A DNA stretch of 64,000 nt from Micromonospora andamanensis (GCF_016863495.1 NZ_BOOZ01000016.1:62001-126000); one strand, 5' to 3'; shown: positions 17,518 through 26,410, counted from the stretch's first letter. The notes: a model not told the origin generated them from the letters alone. Numbers and translations: made by a program.

Positions 17518-18234
17518 ATGGGTGCGACAGATCCGGGCACGGCCCGGGAAGAAGCGGAGCGGCTGGTCGCCACTCTGCTGGCCACCGTACGGTTGGCCGC
17601 CGCCAACCCGGCGGCGGTGCCGCTGGGGCCGCTCGGCGGGATCGTGACCGGTGTCCTCGGTCACAACGAGGCCCCGGCCGGCACGTCGGCTGCCACCGGG
17701 GGCGGTTTCGCCACCGGTGCCGCCGAATGCTGCGTCTGCCCGGTATGTCGGGGCATCGCCGCGCTGCGCGATCCGAGCCCCGAATTCGCCGAACGACTGG
17801 CCACCGGCGCCGGTGATCTGGCCGCTGGCCTGGCCAGTTTCCTGCGCGCCTTCACCCCGACCGAACCGGGCCCCGGGCCGGCCGCCGAACCGGCGACCGG
17901 GTACGCCGCGGATGCCAGCGGCACCGCCTCCGCCGACCCGTACGGCGACCACGTGTGGCGCGAGGCGACCCGTACCGGGCATGATTCTCAGCCGGCACCG
18001 GAGCGGGACGTCTGGTCCGCCGCGACCCGGGCGGAGGACGTCGCCGTCCCGGCCGCCGCGCCCGTCGACGCCGCCGGGCCGGTCGCGTCGGCCGAGCGCC
18101 GGACGTCGACCGAGCGTCGCGTGGTGCCCGCCTCCCGGGTACCCGACGGCGAACCCGTGCCGGGTGACGAGCCCGCACCGGACGGCAGTGCCGTGCCCGG
18201 CGGGCGGCAGGGCGCACCAGGCGACGGGGCCTGA
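17518..18234 (+). CDS. Conserved actinobacterial hypothetical with CxC-P-x-C motif, upstream of glucokinase
   Basis: A 238-residue protein of unknown function. The N-terminal 115 residues look like a conserved helical domain: a hydrophobic helix AERLVATLLATVRLAA, then ECCVCPVCRGIAALRD, a compact cysteine cluster that could bind metal, then EFAERLATGAGDLAAGLASF. The rest is a low-complexity, Pro/Ala/Asp-rich tail. In Streptomyces coelicolor an unrelated-looking open frame (SCO2127) precedes glkA in the same position and has been tied to glucose repression; equivalence here rests on position only. It starts 40 bases after the START-like gene and is probably in one transcript with it and the glucokinase. 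Confidence 0.7.
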   Translation: MGATDPGTAREEAERLVATLLATVRLAAANPAAVPLGPLGGIVTGVLGHNEAPAGTSAATGGGFATGAAECCVCPVCRGIAALRDPSPEFAERLATGAGDLAAGLASFLRAFTPTEPGPGPAAEPATGYAADASGTASADPYGDHVWREATRTGHDSQPAPERDVWSAATRAEDVAVPAAAPVDAAGPVASAERRTSTERRVVPASRVPDGEPVPGDEPAPDGSAVPGGRQGAPGDGA

Positions 18235-18304
18235 CCAGGGACGACCCGCACCACCAGCGAGGGCAGGTGTGCGCGGGGTGGCACAGCAGAGGGGAGTGGC
18301 AGCG

Positions 18305-19252
18305 GTGACGCTGACCATCGGAGTCGACGTCGGTGGCACGAAGGTGGCCGGCGGTGTCGTCGACGACACCGGCACGGTCCTCGTGCAGACCCGACGGGAC
18401 ACCCCCGCCGACGATGTCGGCAAGACCCGCGACGTCATCATCGAGCTGGTCGCCGAGCTGGCCGCCGGCCACGACATCCAGGCGGTCGGCATCGGCGCGG
18501 CAGGGTGGATCGACGCCACCCGCTCCACGGTGCTCTTCGCCCCGAATCTGGCCTGGCGCGACGAGCCCCTGCGGGCGTACGTCAGCGCTGCGGTCGGCCT
18601 GCCGGTCATCGTCGAGAACGACGGCAACGTGGCGGCCTGGGCGGAGTTCCGCTACGGCGCGGCCCGCCACGCCGACGACTCGATGGTCATGTTCACCATC
18701 GGCACCGGCGTCGGCGGCGGCATCGTGCTCGGCGGCGAGCTGGTCCGGGGCGCCCACGGCATCGCCGCCGAACTGGGCCACATGCTCACCGTCCCCGACG
18801 GTCACCAGTGCGGGTGCGGCCGACTCGGCTGCATCGAGCAGTACGCCAGCGGCAGCGCCCTGGTCCGGTTCGCCCGGGCCGCCGCGCGGCAGGAGCCGCA
18901 CCGGGCCGCCGCCCTGTTGGAGCTGGCCGACGGGGAGGCCGAGGCGATCACCGGGCCGATGGTCACCGCCGCGGCCAAGAGTGGCGACCCGGTCTCGGCC
19001 GAGGCGTTCGCGCAGGTCGGACGCTGGCTCGGGACCAGCCTGGCGGACATGGCGCAGATTCTCGACCCGCAGATCCTGGTCGTCGGCGGTGGCGTCATCG
19101 ACGCCGGTGACCTGCTGATGGGCCCCACCCGTCGCTCGTTCACCGAGGCGCTGGCCCAGCGCAGCCGGCTGCCGGTGGCCGAGATCCGTCCGGCCGAGCT
19201 GGGCAACTCCGCAGGGGTCATCGGCGCGGCCGACCTGGCCCGCCGGGCCTAG
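18305..19252 (+). CDS. glkA: ROK-family glucokinase
   Basis: A 315-residue ROK-family sugar kinase, most likely the cytoplasmic glucokinase that phosphorylates glucose with ATP. It has the phosphate-1 motif IGVDVGGTKVAGG, the sugar-binding and catalytic region VIVENDGNVAAWAE (Asp as base), GTGVGGGIVLGGEL, and the zinc-binding ROK signature CGCGRLGCIEQYASG. Length and motifs match SCO2126-type GlkA, the enzyme that mediates carbon catabolite repression in Streptomyces. The GTG start at 18305 has GAGGGGAG eight bases upstream. Confidence 0.92.
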   Translation: MTLTIGVDVGGTKVAGGVVDDTGTVLVQTRRDTPADDVGKTRDVIIELVAELAAGHDIQAVGIGAAGWIDATRSTVLFAPNLAWRDEPLRAYVSAAVGLPVIVENDGNVAAWAEFRYGAARHADDSMVMFTIGTGVGGGIVLGGELVRGAHGIAAELGHMLTVPDGHQCGCGRLGCIEQYASGSALVRFARAAARQEPHRAAALLELADGEAEAITGPMVTAAAKSGDPVSAEAFAQVGRWLGTSLADMAQILDPQILVVGGGVIDAGDLLMGPTRRSFTEALAQRSRLPVAEIRPAELGNSAGVIGAADLARRA

Positions 19253-19254
19253 CG

Positions 19255-20001
19255 GTGTCGGGGGACGGTGCGGACCGCGCCGCGACACCGCATGAGGTGA
19301 CCGAGCTCGGCGTGCCGCTGCGTGTGCTGTCGTACAACGTCCACGGCCAGCGCGACGACACCGCCGCGCTGGCCGCCGTGGTGCGCGCGGCGGCACCGGA
19401 CGTGGTGATCGTCCAGGAGGGGCCGCGCCGGTTCCGCTGGCGGGAGAAGTCGGCAGCGCTGGCCGAGTCGTTCGGCCTGGTGGTCGCCGCCGGTGGGTTG
19501 CCGTCGCTGGGCAACCTGGTGCTGACCAGCCTGCGGGTACGGGTGACCGGGACCCACTGCCGGCGCTTCCCGCTCACCCCGGGCCGGCACCTGCGTGGCG
19601 CCGCGTACGCCGACTGTCGGGTGGGCACCTCCGCCCGGTTCACCGTGGCCGGGTCACACCTGTCCACCGATCCCGCCGAGCGTCCAGGGCAGGCCGAGCT
19701 GTTCAAGCGGGACCTGACCGCCACGGCTCACCCGGTGATCGCCGCCGCCGACCTCAACGAGGAACCGGGCGGGCCGGCGTGGCGCACGGTCGCCGACGGG
19801 CTCACCGACGCGGCGGTCGCCGCCGACCGGGCCGACCGGCTCACCTACTCGTGCGCCGACCCCCGGCGCCGCATCGACGCCCTGTTCGTCGATCCCCGGA
19901 TCAGCGTTGTCGACTACGACGTGGTGGACACCCCGCTGACCCGGCGGGCCAGCGACCACTTCCCGGTCCTGGTCGACCTGTTGCTGCCCGCCACCGCCTG
20001 A
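19255..20001 (+). CDS. Endonuclease/exonuclease/phosphatase (EEP) family protein
   Basis: A 248-residue EEP-fold hydrolase. Visible motifs are VLSYNVHG (metal-binding Asn), VIVQEGPRRFRW (catalytic Glu), GSHLS, AAADLNEEPGG (Asp/Asn) and RASDHFPVLVDL (catalytic Asp-His), so the DNase I-like active site is complete. The substrate could be a phosphodiester or an inositol/sphingolipid-type phosphoester. It begins two bases after the glucokinase stop. The GTG at 19255 is weakly supported; a GTG about 12 codons later (VTELGVPLR) is an alternative. Confidence 0.83.
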   Translation: MSGDGADRAATPHEVTELGVPLRVLSYNVHGQRDDTAALAAVVRAAAPDVVIVQEGPRRFRWREKSAALAESFGLVVAAGGLPSLGNLVLTSLRVRVTGTHCRRFPLTPGRHLRGAAYADCRVGTSARFTVAGSHLSTDPAERPGQAELFKRDLTATAHPVIAAADLNEEPGGPAWRTVADGLTDAAVAADRADRLTYSCADPRRRIDALFVDPRISVVDYDVVDTPLTRRASDHFPVLVDLLLPATA

Positions 20002-20092
20002 GATCCGCGCTCCGCCGGGCTGGACATCCCGCTCCGTTGTGGAGAGGATTTCGCGCGACCCGGCACTCGTGCCGAGACGAAGGAGACCCCCG

Positions 20093-21499
20093 GTGCCCAC
20101 CTCCACCGAGCCCGGCCAGCCAGATCCGGAGACGACCACGCTCGCCCGCGGCCCCGACGGTCGCCCGGTCTCCGACCGGGGCGACACCGTCTGCGTCATC
20201 GGTGCCGGTGCCAGCGGACTGACCGCCGTGAAGAACCTCGCCGAGCACGGCTTCGGGGTCGACTGCTACGAACGCGAGACCGGCGTCGGCGGTGCCTGGA
20301 ACTGGCGGCACGACCGCAGCCCGGTGTACGCCAGCACGCACCTGATCTCGTCGCGGCCGTTCACCCAGTTCCCCGACTTCCCGATGCCCGACCACTGGCC
20401 GGACTACCCGCACCACAGCCAGTTGCTGTCCTACTTCGAGCGCTACGCCGACCACTTCGACCTGCGCCGGCACATCTGGTTCGGCACCGAGGTGGTGCGC
20501 GTCGAGCCGGTCGGCGACGACAGGTGGGACGTCACCACCCGCAGCACCGGTGGTTACGGCCCCGAGCGCACCTCGCGGTACGCCGCCGTGGTGATCGCCA
20601 ATGGGCACAACTGGTCGCCGAAGCTGCCCCGCTACGAAGGGCTTGAGCAGTTCCGTGGCGAGGTCATGCACGCCTCGTCGTACAAGGACTCGGCCCAGTT
20701 GCGCGGCAAGCGGGTGCTTGTGGTGGGTGCCGGCAACACCGGCTGCGACATCGCCGTGGAGGCCGCCCAGCAGGCGTCGCGCTGTTGGCACTCCACCCGC
20801 CGCGGTTACTGGTACGCCCCGAAGTACGTCTTCGGCCGCCCCGCCGACCAGGTAAACGACATGCTGCTGGCGTTGCGGGTGCCGCTGCGCGTCAGGCAGT
20901 GGCTCTACCACCGGACGTTGCGACTGACGGTCGGCGACCTGACCCGCTTCGGTCTGCCGAAACCGGACCACCGGGTGTACGAGACGCATCCGATCGCCAA
21001 CAGTCTGCTCGTCTACCACGTGGGTCACGGCGCGATCGCCCCGGTACCGGACATCGAGCGCTTCCACCCGCACTCGGTGGAGCTGACCGACGGCCGGCAG
21101 ATCGACCCGGAGCTTGTCGTCTTCGCCACCGGCTACCTGCCCCGGTTCGAGTTCCTCGACGGCAAGATCCTCGGCGACGACGAGGGGGTGGGTCGACCCC
21201 GGCTGTGGCTCAACGCCCTCGTACCTGACCATCCCACGCTCGCGGTGACCGGGCTGCTCCAACCGGACTCCGGCATCTTCACCCTGGCCCACTGGCAGGC
21301 CGTGCTCTTCGCCCGGCTGCTGCGGCTGCGCGCCAACCGTCCGGAGCGGGCCGCGGCCTTCGCCGCCCGGGTACGCGCCGGAGCCGGTGAACGCTACTCG
21401 GGACAGGTGAAGGATTCGACCCGGCACTGGTTCGAGGTCGGGCACGCCGACTACCTGCGCGCGCTGGAGCGCGCCCTACGCGAGCTGGAGAGCAAGTGA
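20093..21499 (+). CDS. FMO-type flavin-containing monooxygenase
   Basis: A 468-residue flavoprotein with two Rossmann sites: VCVIGAGASGLTAVKNL for FAD (about residue 35) and VLVVGAGNTGCDIAVE for NADPH (about residue 210). Between them lies a degenerate FMO signature around VMHASSYKDSAQLRGK, and ELVVFATGYLPRFEF matches the family's ATGY motif. Substrates could be amines, sulfides or ketones. GTG at 20093 has AGGAG seven bases upstream and is preferred to the GTG at 20039. The downstream alpha/beta-hydrolase gene overlaps by four bases, so the two probably work together. Confidence 0.85.
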   Translation: MPTSTEPGQPDPETTTLARGPDGRPVSDRGDTVCVIGAGASGLTAVKNLAEHGFGVDCYERETGVGGAWNWRHDRSPVYASTHLISSRPFTQFPDFPMPDHWPDYPHHSQLLSYFERYADHFDLRRHIWFGTEVVRVEPVGDDRWDVTTRSTGGYGPERTSRYAAVVIANGHNWSPKLPRYEGLEQFRGEVMHASSYKDSAQLRGKRVLVVGAGNTGCDIAVEAAQQASRCWHSTRRGYWYAPKYVFGRPADQVNDMLLALRVPLRVRQWLYHRTLRLTVGDLTRFGLPKPDHRVYETHPIANSLLVYHVGHGAIAPVPDIERFHPHSVELTDGRQIDPELVVFATGYLPRFEFLDGKILGDDEGVGRPRLWLNALVPDHPTLAVTGLLQPDSGIFTLAHWQAVLFARLLRLRANRPERAAAFAARVRAGAGERYSGQVKDSTRHWFEVGHADYLRALERALRELESK

Positions 21500-22314
21500 C
21501 CGAGCGGGTGATGCGCAGCTGGGAATGGGCGCGGCCGGTGCGCCCGGTCCGGCGCGAGGTGCTCAGCGCCGTCCCGGAGCTGGAGGAGGGACGGCCGCCA
21601 CTGCTGTTCGTGCCGGGCTTCGGTCACGGCGCCTGGGCGTACGCCGAGAACTGGCTCGGGCATGTCGCCGCCCGTGGCTTCAGCGCCCACGCGGTGAGCC
21701 TGCGCGGGCACGGCGGCAGCGATCCGGCGCCGGAGGCGACCCTGCGGGCGTACGCCCATGACGTGGTCCAGGTGGCGGCCGGCCTGCCGCGCCGGGCGGT
21801 GCTTGTGGGGCACGGTGCCGGGGCCCTGGTGGTGGCGCACGCCATGGCCCGTTATCCGGCCCGGGCGGCGGTGCTCGTGGCGCCGGTGCTCGGCGGCTGG
21901 GCGACGTTCGGCACCGCGGTGCGTCGCAATCCACTAGGTACCCTGCCGGCGGTGTTCGGTGCCGGGCTGCGGCTGAACCGCAAGCAGTTGTTCAGCGGCG
22001 AGCTGCCCGACGCCGACGCCCGGCGCCACGCCGCGCGGCTGGGGCGGGCGGCCCGGCGGGCCCAGTGGCAGCTGTTGACAGGTGCCGATCCGGAGCCGGC
22101 CGTGGGCGAGCCGCCCGTACTGGTGCTGGGCAGCCCGGACGATCGCGTGGTGCCGGCCTCGGCGCTGACCCAGGCCGCCCGGCGCTACGGTTCGGCTCCG
22201 TTGCTCTTTCCCGGGATGGGGCACGACATGATGCTCGACGCCCGGTGGCGGGAGCCGATCGACGCGATCCTCGACTGGCTGGTCAAGGACCCGTCCCGGG
22301 ACGACCGGGGCTGA
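21496..22314 (+). CDS. Alpha/beta-hydrolase fold protein lacking the nucleophilic serine
   Basis: A 272-residue alpha/beta-hydrolase. The oxyanion-hole segment LLFVPGFGHGAWAY, the acid region PDDRVVP and the histidine GMGHDM near the C-terminus are in place. The nucleophile elbow, however, reads GHGAG (residues 105-109) instead of GxSxG: the serine is glycine. Normal hydrolase chemistry therefore looks impossible; it may be a non-hydrolytic binding protein, a lyase-like or cofactorless enzyme, or an inactive partner. The GTG start overlaps the FMO stop (GTGA). Confidence 0.82.
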   Translation: MTERVMRSWEWARPVRPVRREVLSAVPELEEGRPPLLFVPGFGHGAWAYAENWLGHVAARGFSAHAVSLRGHGGSDPAPEATLRAYAHDVVQVAAGLPRRAVLVGHGAGALVVAHAMARYPARAAVLVAPVLGGWATFGTAVRRNPLGTLPAVFGAGLRLNRKQLFSGELPDADARRHAARLGRAARRAQWQLLTGADPEPAVGEPPVLVLGSPDDRVVPASALTQAARRYGSAPLLFPGMGHDMMLDARWREPIDAILDWLVKDPSRDDRG

Positions 22315-22346
22315 GGCGTCGCGGGCGTGGCCGGGCGGGCCGGGGC

Positions 22347-23771
22347 TCAGCCGCCGCCGAGGCGGCTGAGCATCGAGCCGCTCTGGTCGAGAGTGGACAG
22401 GTAGGAGCGGGCCCACGCCCGGATGTCGTGTTCGTGCAGGTGGGCGCGCATCGCCCGCATCCGCTCCCGGATGTCGGCGGGGTCGGCCCGCAACGCCGCG
22501 AGCAGGCCCTGCTTGAGCCCTTCCAGATCGTGCGGGTTGACCAGGTACGCCTGCGGCAGCTCGGCGGCGGACCCGGCGAATTCGCTGAGCAGCAGCGCGC
22601 CTGTGTCGTCGACCCGGGCGGCGACGTACTCCTTGGCGACCAGGTTCATGCCGTCGCGGAGCGGGGTCACCGCCATCACGTCCGCGACCCGGTAGAGCGC
22701 GGCCAGTTCGGCGCGGTCGAACGGTTGGGTGAGGTAGTGGATCGCGGGTTCACCCACCCGGCCGAACTCGCCGTTGATCCGCCCGACCTCCCGCTCGACC
22801 CGGTCCCGGAGGATCTGGTACTGGCTGACCCGCTCCCGGCTCGGTACCGCCACCTGCACCAGCACCGTGTCGCGGACCTTGACGTGCCCGCCGGCCAGCA
22901 ACTCGCTGTACGCCTTGAGCCGCTGCTCGATGCCCTTCGTGTAATCCATCCGGTCGACGCTGAGGACCACCTGGTCAGGGCTGCCCAGGTCGTGACGCAG
23001 GCGGCGGGCCCGGTCGGCCACGTCGGGGCGGTCGGCCAGCGCCGCCATCTCGACGGTGTCGATCGACACCGGGAAAGCGCCGATGCGCACCACCCGGTCC
23101 TCGACGCCGATCCGCCGGTCGGTGGCCGGCAGCCCCAGCACCTTCGTGACCAGTTGGGCGAAGTTGTGCGCCGCCTGGGCGCGCTGGAAGCCGACCAGAT
23201 CGGCGCCGAGCATGCCGCGCAGCAGTTCGGCCCGGCGGGGCAACTGCATGAACAGTTCCGGTGGCGGGAAGGGCACGTGCAGGAAGAAGCCGATGCGCAG
23301 GTCGGGTCGGAGGGTGCGGAGCAGCCCCGGCACCAGTTGCAGGTGGTAGTCCTGCACCCAGACCACCGCGCCGGGCTCGGCCACCTGCGCGGTGGCCTCG
23401 GCGAACCGCTGGTTGACCCGGAGGTACGCGTCCCACCAGCGCCGATGGTGCTGCGGCTGCTCAACCGCGTCGTGGTAGATCGGCCAGAGCGTCGCGTTGG
23501 CGAAACCCTCGTAGTGGTCGCGCAGGTCTTCGCCGCTGAGCGGCACGGAGTGCATCCGTACGCCGTCGATGTCGGGCAGGGCGGGTGCGGGACCGGTCCC
23601 GCCGGCCCAGCCGACCCAGGTCGCCGGGGTGTGTCGCAGCAGCGGGTGCAACGCGCTGACCAGCCCACCAGGGCTGCGGCGCCACTCACAGGCACCGTCG
23701 GGGGCCACGCTGTCGTCGATGGGTAGGCGGTTGGCCACCACCACGAGGGAACTCTGTCGCATCTCGGGCAT
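22347..23771 (-). CDS. otsA: Alpha,alpha-trehalose-6-phosphate synthase (GT20)
   Basis: A 474-residue GT20 enzyme that couples UDP- or GDP-glucose with glucose 6-phosphate to give trehalose 6-phosphate. Motifs include the N-terminal SLVVVANRLP, the glycine-rich SPGGLVSAL loop, VWVQDYHLQLVPG, FFLHVPFPPPELF, VDRMDYTKGIEQRL and PLRDGMNLVAKEYVAAR, all hallmark OtsA sites. No OtsB phosphatase lies nearby. Two starts are possible: ATG at 23771 (MPEMRQSS) and ATG at 23762 (MRQSSLV). It is convergent with the hydrolase gene. Confidence 0.93.
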   Translation of the reverse strand: MPEMRQSSLVVVANRLPIDDSVAPDGACEWRRSPGGLVSALHPLLRHTPATWVGWAGGTGPAPALPDIDGVRMHSVPLSGEDLRDHYEGFANATLWPIYHDAVEQPQHHRRWWDAYLRVNQRFAEATAQVAEPGAVVWVQDYHLQLVPGLLRTLRPDLRIGFFLHVPFPPPELFMQLPRRAELLRGMLGADLVGFQRAQAAHNFAQLVTKVLGLPATDRRIGVEDRVVRIGAFPVSIDTVEMAALADRPDVADRARRLRHDLGSPDQVVLSVDRMDYTKGIEQRLKAYSELLAGGHVKVRDTVLVQVAVPSRERVSQYQILRDRVEREVGRINGEFGRVGEPAIHYLTQPFDRAELAALYRVADVMAVTPLRDGMNLVAKEYVAARVDDTGALLLSEFAGSAAELPQAYLVNPHDLEGLKQGLLAALRADPADIRERMRAMRAHLHEHDIRAWARSYLSTLDQSGSMLSRLGGG

Positions 23772-23936
23772 TCCGATCAGCAGGGGAGGACCGCCACGAG
23801 GAAGGAACAACCGGGCAGTCGGCGGGTGACGTGACGTACTGCGGTATTCCTACTGACAGTAAGTTACACCACTGTTACGCACGCCGGCACGGGCTGTCGC
23901 CGTCCCGGTATCCGGGCGGCTACCCTGCGCGGTGAA

Positions 23937-24785
23937 TCAGACGACGGCCCCGTCGTCCGGGTCACGGTCGTCGGCGTCGCCGGGCCGCAGCCGCCACACC
24001 AGCGTGACGAAGCCGGCGAGAATGCCGGTGAAGCCGAGCAACGTCACGATGCCCTGGTCAGCGGGGAGCAGATCGGGGAAGAGGAAGAGCACGAAGCCGA
24101 GCAGCACGGCGAGGATGCCGGCCATCGCGAACTTCGACACCCGGGGCAGCGGCGGTGGCGGCGGCGGAACGTAGCGCTCGTCGTCGTCCGGGTCGTCAGG
24201 AAGCTCCGTGCCGAAGGTGTCCAGGCCGTCCAGCAGCGACGGCCCCTCTCCGTCGCGGGGGCCCCGCCCCACCGAGACGCCGGAGATGTCGGCGGCGTAC
24301 GGCAGTCGGCGTACGTCGGTTGCGGTCGGGCCGGTCTCCTCGGTGCCGGGGCGGGTGGCGGTCGCCGTGCCACCGCCCCGCCCGGCCTGGTCGTCCACGT
24401 TCTCGGCGGCGGGCCACGGGTGGTCGCCGGAGTCCGGCGGGGTGTGGAAGCCGGCGACGATCCGCTCCCACTCGGCGTCGATGTCCGGGTCCTCGCTGGC
24501 GCGGGCGCCGCCGGACTCGTCGGCGAGCTGGCTGAGGTAATCCCGGGCGGTGCTCAGGTGCGAGCGATCCACGTAGAGCCGGTCCACCGGCCGGGACGGC
24601 ACGGTGGTGGTGCGGGTGACCGGGTTCAGGTCGGCCGACGGTTGCAGGTAGGCGGCGATCCCGCCGGCGGCCAGCACGTCGAGCAGGTGCTCGCCGACGC
24701 GCGGGTCGACATCGCCAGCGATGGCGTACTCGCTCGCGTCGAGCCCGTTGTCCCGCCGTCCCCGGCGGGCCCCACCCGCTGACAC
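23937..24785 (-). CDS. Membrane protein with N-terminal soluble region and two C-terminal helices
   Basis: A 282-residue protein. Residues about 20-85 resemble a small DUF2007-like signal-transducing fold (VGEHLLDVLAAGGIAAYLQP, then RLYVDRSHLSTARDYLSQL), the middle is acidic and low-complexity with a run of prolines, and two membrane segments follow: FAMAGILAVLLGFVLFLF and IVTLLGFTGILAGFVTLVW. It ends with a short charged tail. Widely found in actinomycetes as a hypothetical; function unknown. The GTG start at 24785 has GAGGAT at good spacing, placed within the end of the small frame upstream. Confidence 0.75.
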   Translation of the reverse strand: MSAGGARRGRRDNGLDASEYAIAGDVDPRVGEHLLDVLAAGGIAAYLQPSADLNPVTRTTTVPSRPVDRLYVDRSHLSTARDYLSQLADESGGARASEDPDIDAEWERIVAGFHTPPDSGDHPWPAAENVDDQAGRGGGTATATRPGTEETGPTATDVRRLPYAADISGVSVGRGPRDGEGPSLLDGLDTFGTELPDDPDDDERYVPPPPPPLPRVSKFAMAGILAVLLGFVLFLFPDLLPADQGIVTLLGFTGILAGFVTLVWRLRPGDADDRDPDDGAVV

Positions 24786-24798
24786 CGGACCATCCTCC

Positions 24799-24948
24799 TC
24801 ATCGCGCCACCGGCGCGCCCCGCAGCCCCTCGACGCGCCCCCGCACGCCCCGTGCCCTGAATCGTGACACGTCGAGGGTGGGTTCGGGGAGTGCCTTGTG
24901 GCGCGGCGTACGGCCGACCGGAGTGAGGTCCGGGGCCGCGTCCGACAC
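24799..24948 (-). CDS. Possible small protein (49 aa) upstream of the membrane protein gene
   Basis: A 49-residue frame starting at GTG (VSDAAPDLTPVGRTP) with an AAAAAGG element five bases upstream. Its stop codon lies 13 bases before the next gene's start and overlaps that gene's ribosome-binding site, an arrangement typical of an operon. It is basic and lacks recognisable motifs. Codon third positions are moderately GC-rich. I do not recognise it and it could be non-coding. Confidence 0.38.
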   Translation of the reverse strand: MSDAAPDLTPVGRTPRHKALPEPTLDVSRFRARGVRGRVEGLRGAPVAR

Positions 24949-25684
24949 TTTCACCTTTTTTGTCCCCGTATGCGGAACCCCCGCCACCTCCCGTCCGTTG
25001 TCGACTTTCCGCTCCACCGCAGGGCGGGCCCCGGCAGAGAGGAAGCCGGCCCGCACTGCGGAGCGACCCTCGGTTTGCGCCGCAACAATCGATTTTCGGA
25101 TTTGTATCTGACGTTATCCCGACTGGAGAGATCCGTAGACGCTGCGCGTCGCGGTTTCGGGCCTGCCGTCACCTTGCTAAGTCGATCGCGGAATGGCGAT
25201 CGTCTGACGTGGTGGTTCAGTTGCGGCTAATTCTCCGGAGCTGTGTCGCGAGGTGTGATCCGTAACCGGGTATAACGCGACAGGATACGGTAAGTCGCAT
25301 TGGTGTCGCGGTGCGACGTGCCGCCAGGCGGGGGGCGGCAGATGGCCATCCGGGCGGCTGACGCCGGACATTGCGCCGAGGTCTCGCTCCCCCGACAGCA
25401 TTGAAGTGGCGTCCGTCGGACGGGCATCTTCGGTAGGTGTTCCGCTACCGTAACGGCTATGCATTCTTCACGGCCGGGGGGAGGCGTCGGGCCGGGCCTG
25501 GTAATTAGCAAAGTTCACGACCGCATCCGTTTAGTGCGGCGCTGTCTGATCGCATTTTGCACGCGCTGGCGAGGGCGGGTTCCTCATGGAGGCCGGCATC
25601 GAAATCGCTTATGCTGACGGCGGATCCCCGCGATAGGCGTGTCCACCCATAAGGCGTACCCGAGGTTAACTGGGGGCAGAGACT
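24949..25684. other. 736-bp gene-free, relatively AT-rich region before the accessory cluster
   Basis: No convincing gene is seen here. The composition is visibly less GC-rich than the flanks from about 25,070 to 25,680. It contains an inverted repeat CGATCGC-(6)-GCGATCG at 25183-25202 and a short odd palindrome CGTCCG-T-CGGACG at 25410-25422. It should contain the promoter of the response-regulator gene at 25685, and may mark the left border of the accessory cluster. Confidence 0.5.
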
Positions 25685-26410
25685 GTGCGGGTACTTGTGG
25701 TGGAAGACGATGAATCGCTCGCCGGGACGATGGTCGAGGCGCTGCGGCGTTTCGGGCACGATGTCGAGCACGTGACGACCGGCCTTGAGGCGTTGACAGC
25801 GCTCGGGAAGGCCGAATTCGTCCTGCTGGAGTTGGGCCTGCCAGATCTGGATGGCCAGGAGGTGTGCCGGCGCATCCGGCAACAGTCGTGGATCCCGATC
25901 ATCGTGGTGACTGGTCGTGGTGACGAGCTCAACCGGGTCCTGCTGTTGGAGACGGGCGCTGACGATTTTGTCGTGAAGCCGTACAGCATGCGGGAGTTGC
26001 TGGCCCGGATGGACGCGGTGGTGCGGCGCGGTGCGGTGGGCGAGGTTGGTCGCGCGCTCCGGGTGCCGTCGGCGGGGCCCGCGGAGGAGCGGCGGCGCCA
26101 TGGCCCGCTTCAGGTCGATCTCCGGGTGCGCCGCGCCTCACTGCACGACCGCGAGGTCACGCTTACCCGGCGGGAGTTCGATCTGCTCGCGGTACTGCTC
26201 GACGACCCGGGTGCGGTGGTCGGCCGTCAGGAGCTGATCGAACGGGTGTGGGACGAGAACTGGCACGGCTCGACCCGGACCCTGGATGTCCACGTCGGAT
26301 CATTGCGGACGAAACTCGGCGATCGACGGTGGATCGAGTCGGTGCGGGGTGTCGGATTCCGCGTCCGAATGCCGGACACCGACCGGGGCGTCAGCAGATC
26401 TTCCGGGTAG
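25685..26410 (+). CDS. OmpR/PhoB-family response regulator with Glu in place of the phospho-acceptor Asp
   Basis: A 241-residue regulator: receiver domain (1-120) and OmpR-type winged helix (about 145-235; LTRREFDLLAVLLDDP, then RTLDVHVGSLRTKLGD and IESVRGVGFRVR). The acidic pair VVEDDE, the threonine in IIVVTGRGD and the lysine in FVVKPYS are conserved, but the phospho-acceptor position reads FVLLELGLPD, with Glu49 instead of Asp. This can mimic phosphorylation or make activity independent of a kinase. No kinase gene is adjacent. It is the first gene of the accessory cluster and is followed by a 462-bp gap, so it is probably its pathway-specific regulator. GTG start. Confidence 0.88.
   Translation: MRVLVVEDDESLAGTMVEALRRFGHDVEHVTTGLEALTALGKAEFVLLELGLPDLDGQEVCRRIRQQSWIPIIVVTGRGDELNRVLLLETGADDFVVKPYSMRELLARMDAVVRRGAVGEVGRALRVPSAGPAEERRRHGPLQVDLRVRRASLHDREVTLTRREFDLLAVLLDDPGAVVGRQELIERVWDENWHGSTRTLDVHVGSLRTKLGDRRWIESVRGVGFRVRMPDTDRGVSRSSG

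Noticed and set aside
22065..23726. 553-codon frame on the plus strand
   Set aside because: It overlaps otsA in reverse and the end of the hydrolase gene; amino-acid composition is that of an antisense shadow.
25505..26101. 198-codon minus-strand frame opposite the response regulator
   Set aside because: The plus strand has a complete OmpR-type protein; the reverse frame has no motif or ribosome-binding site.
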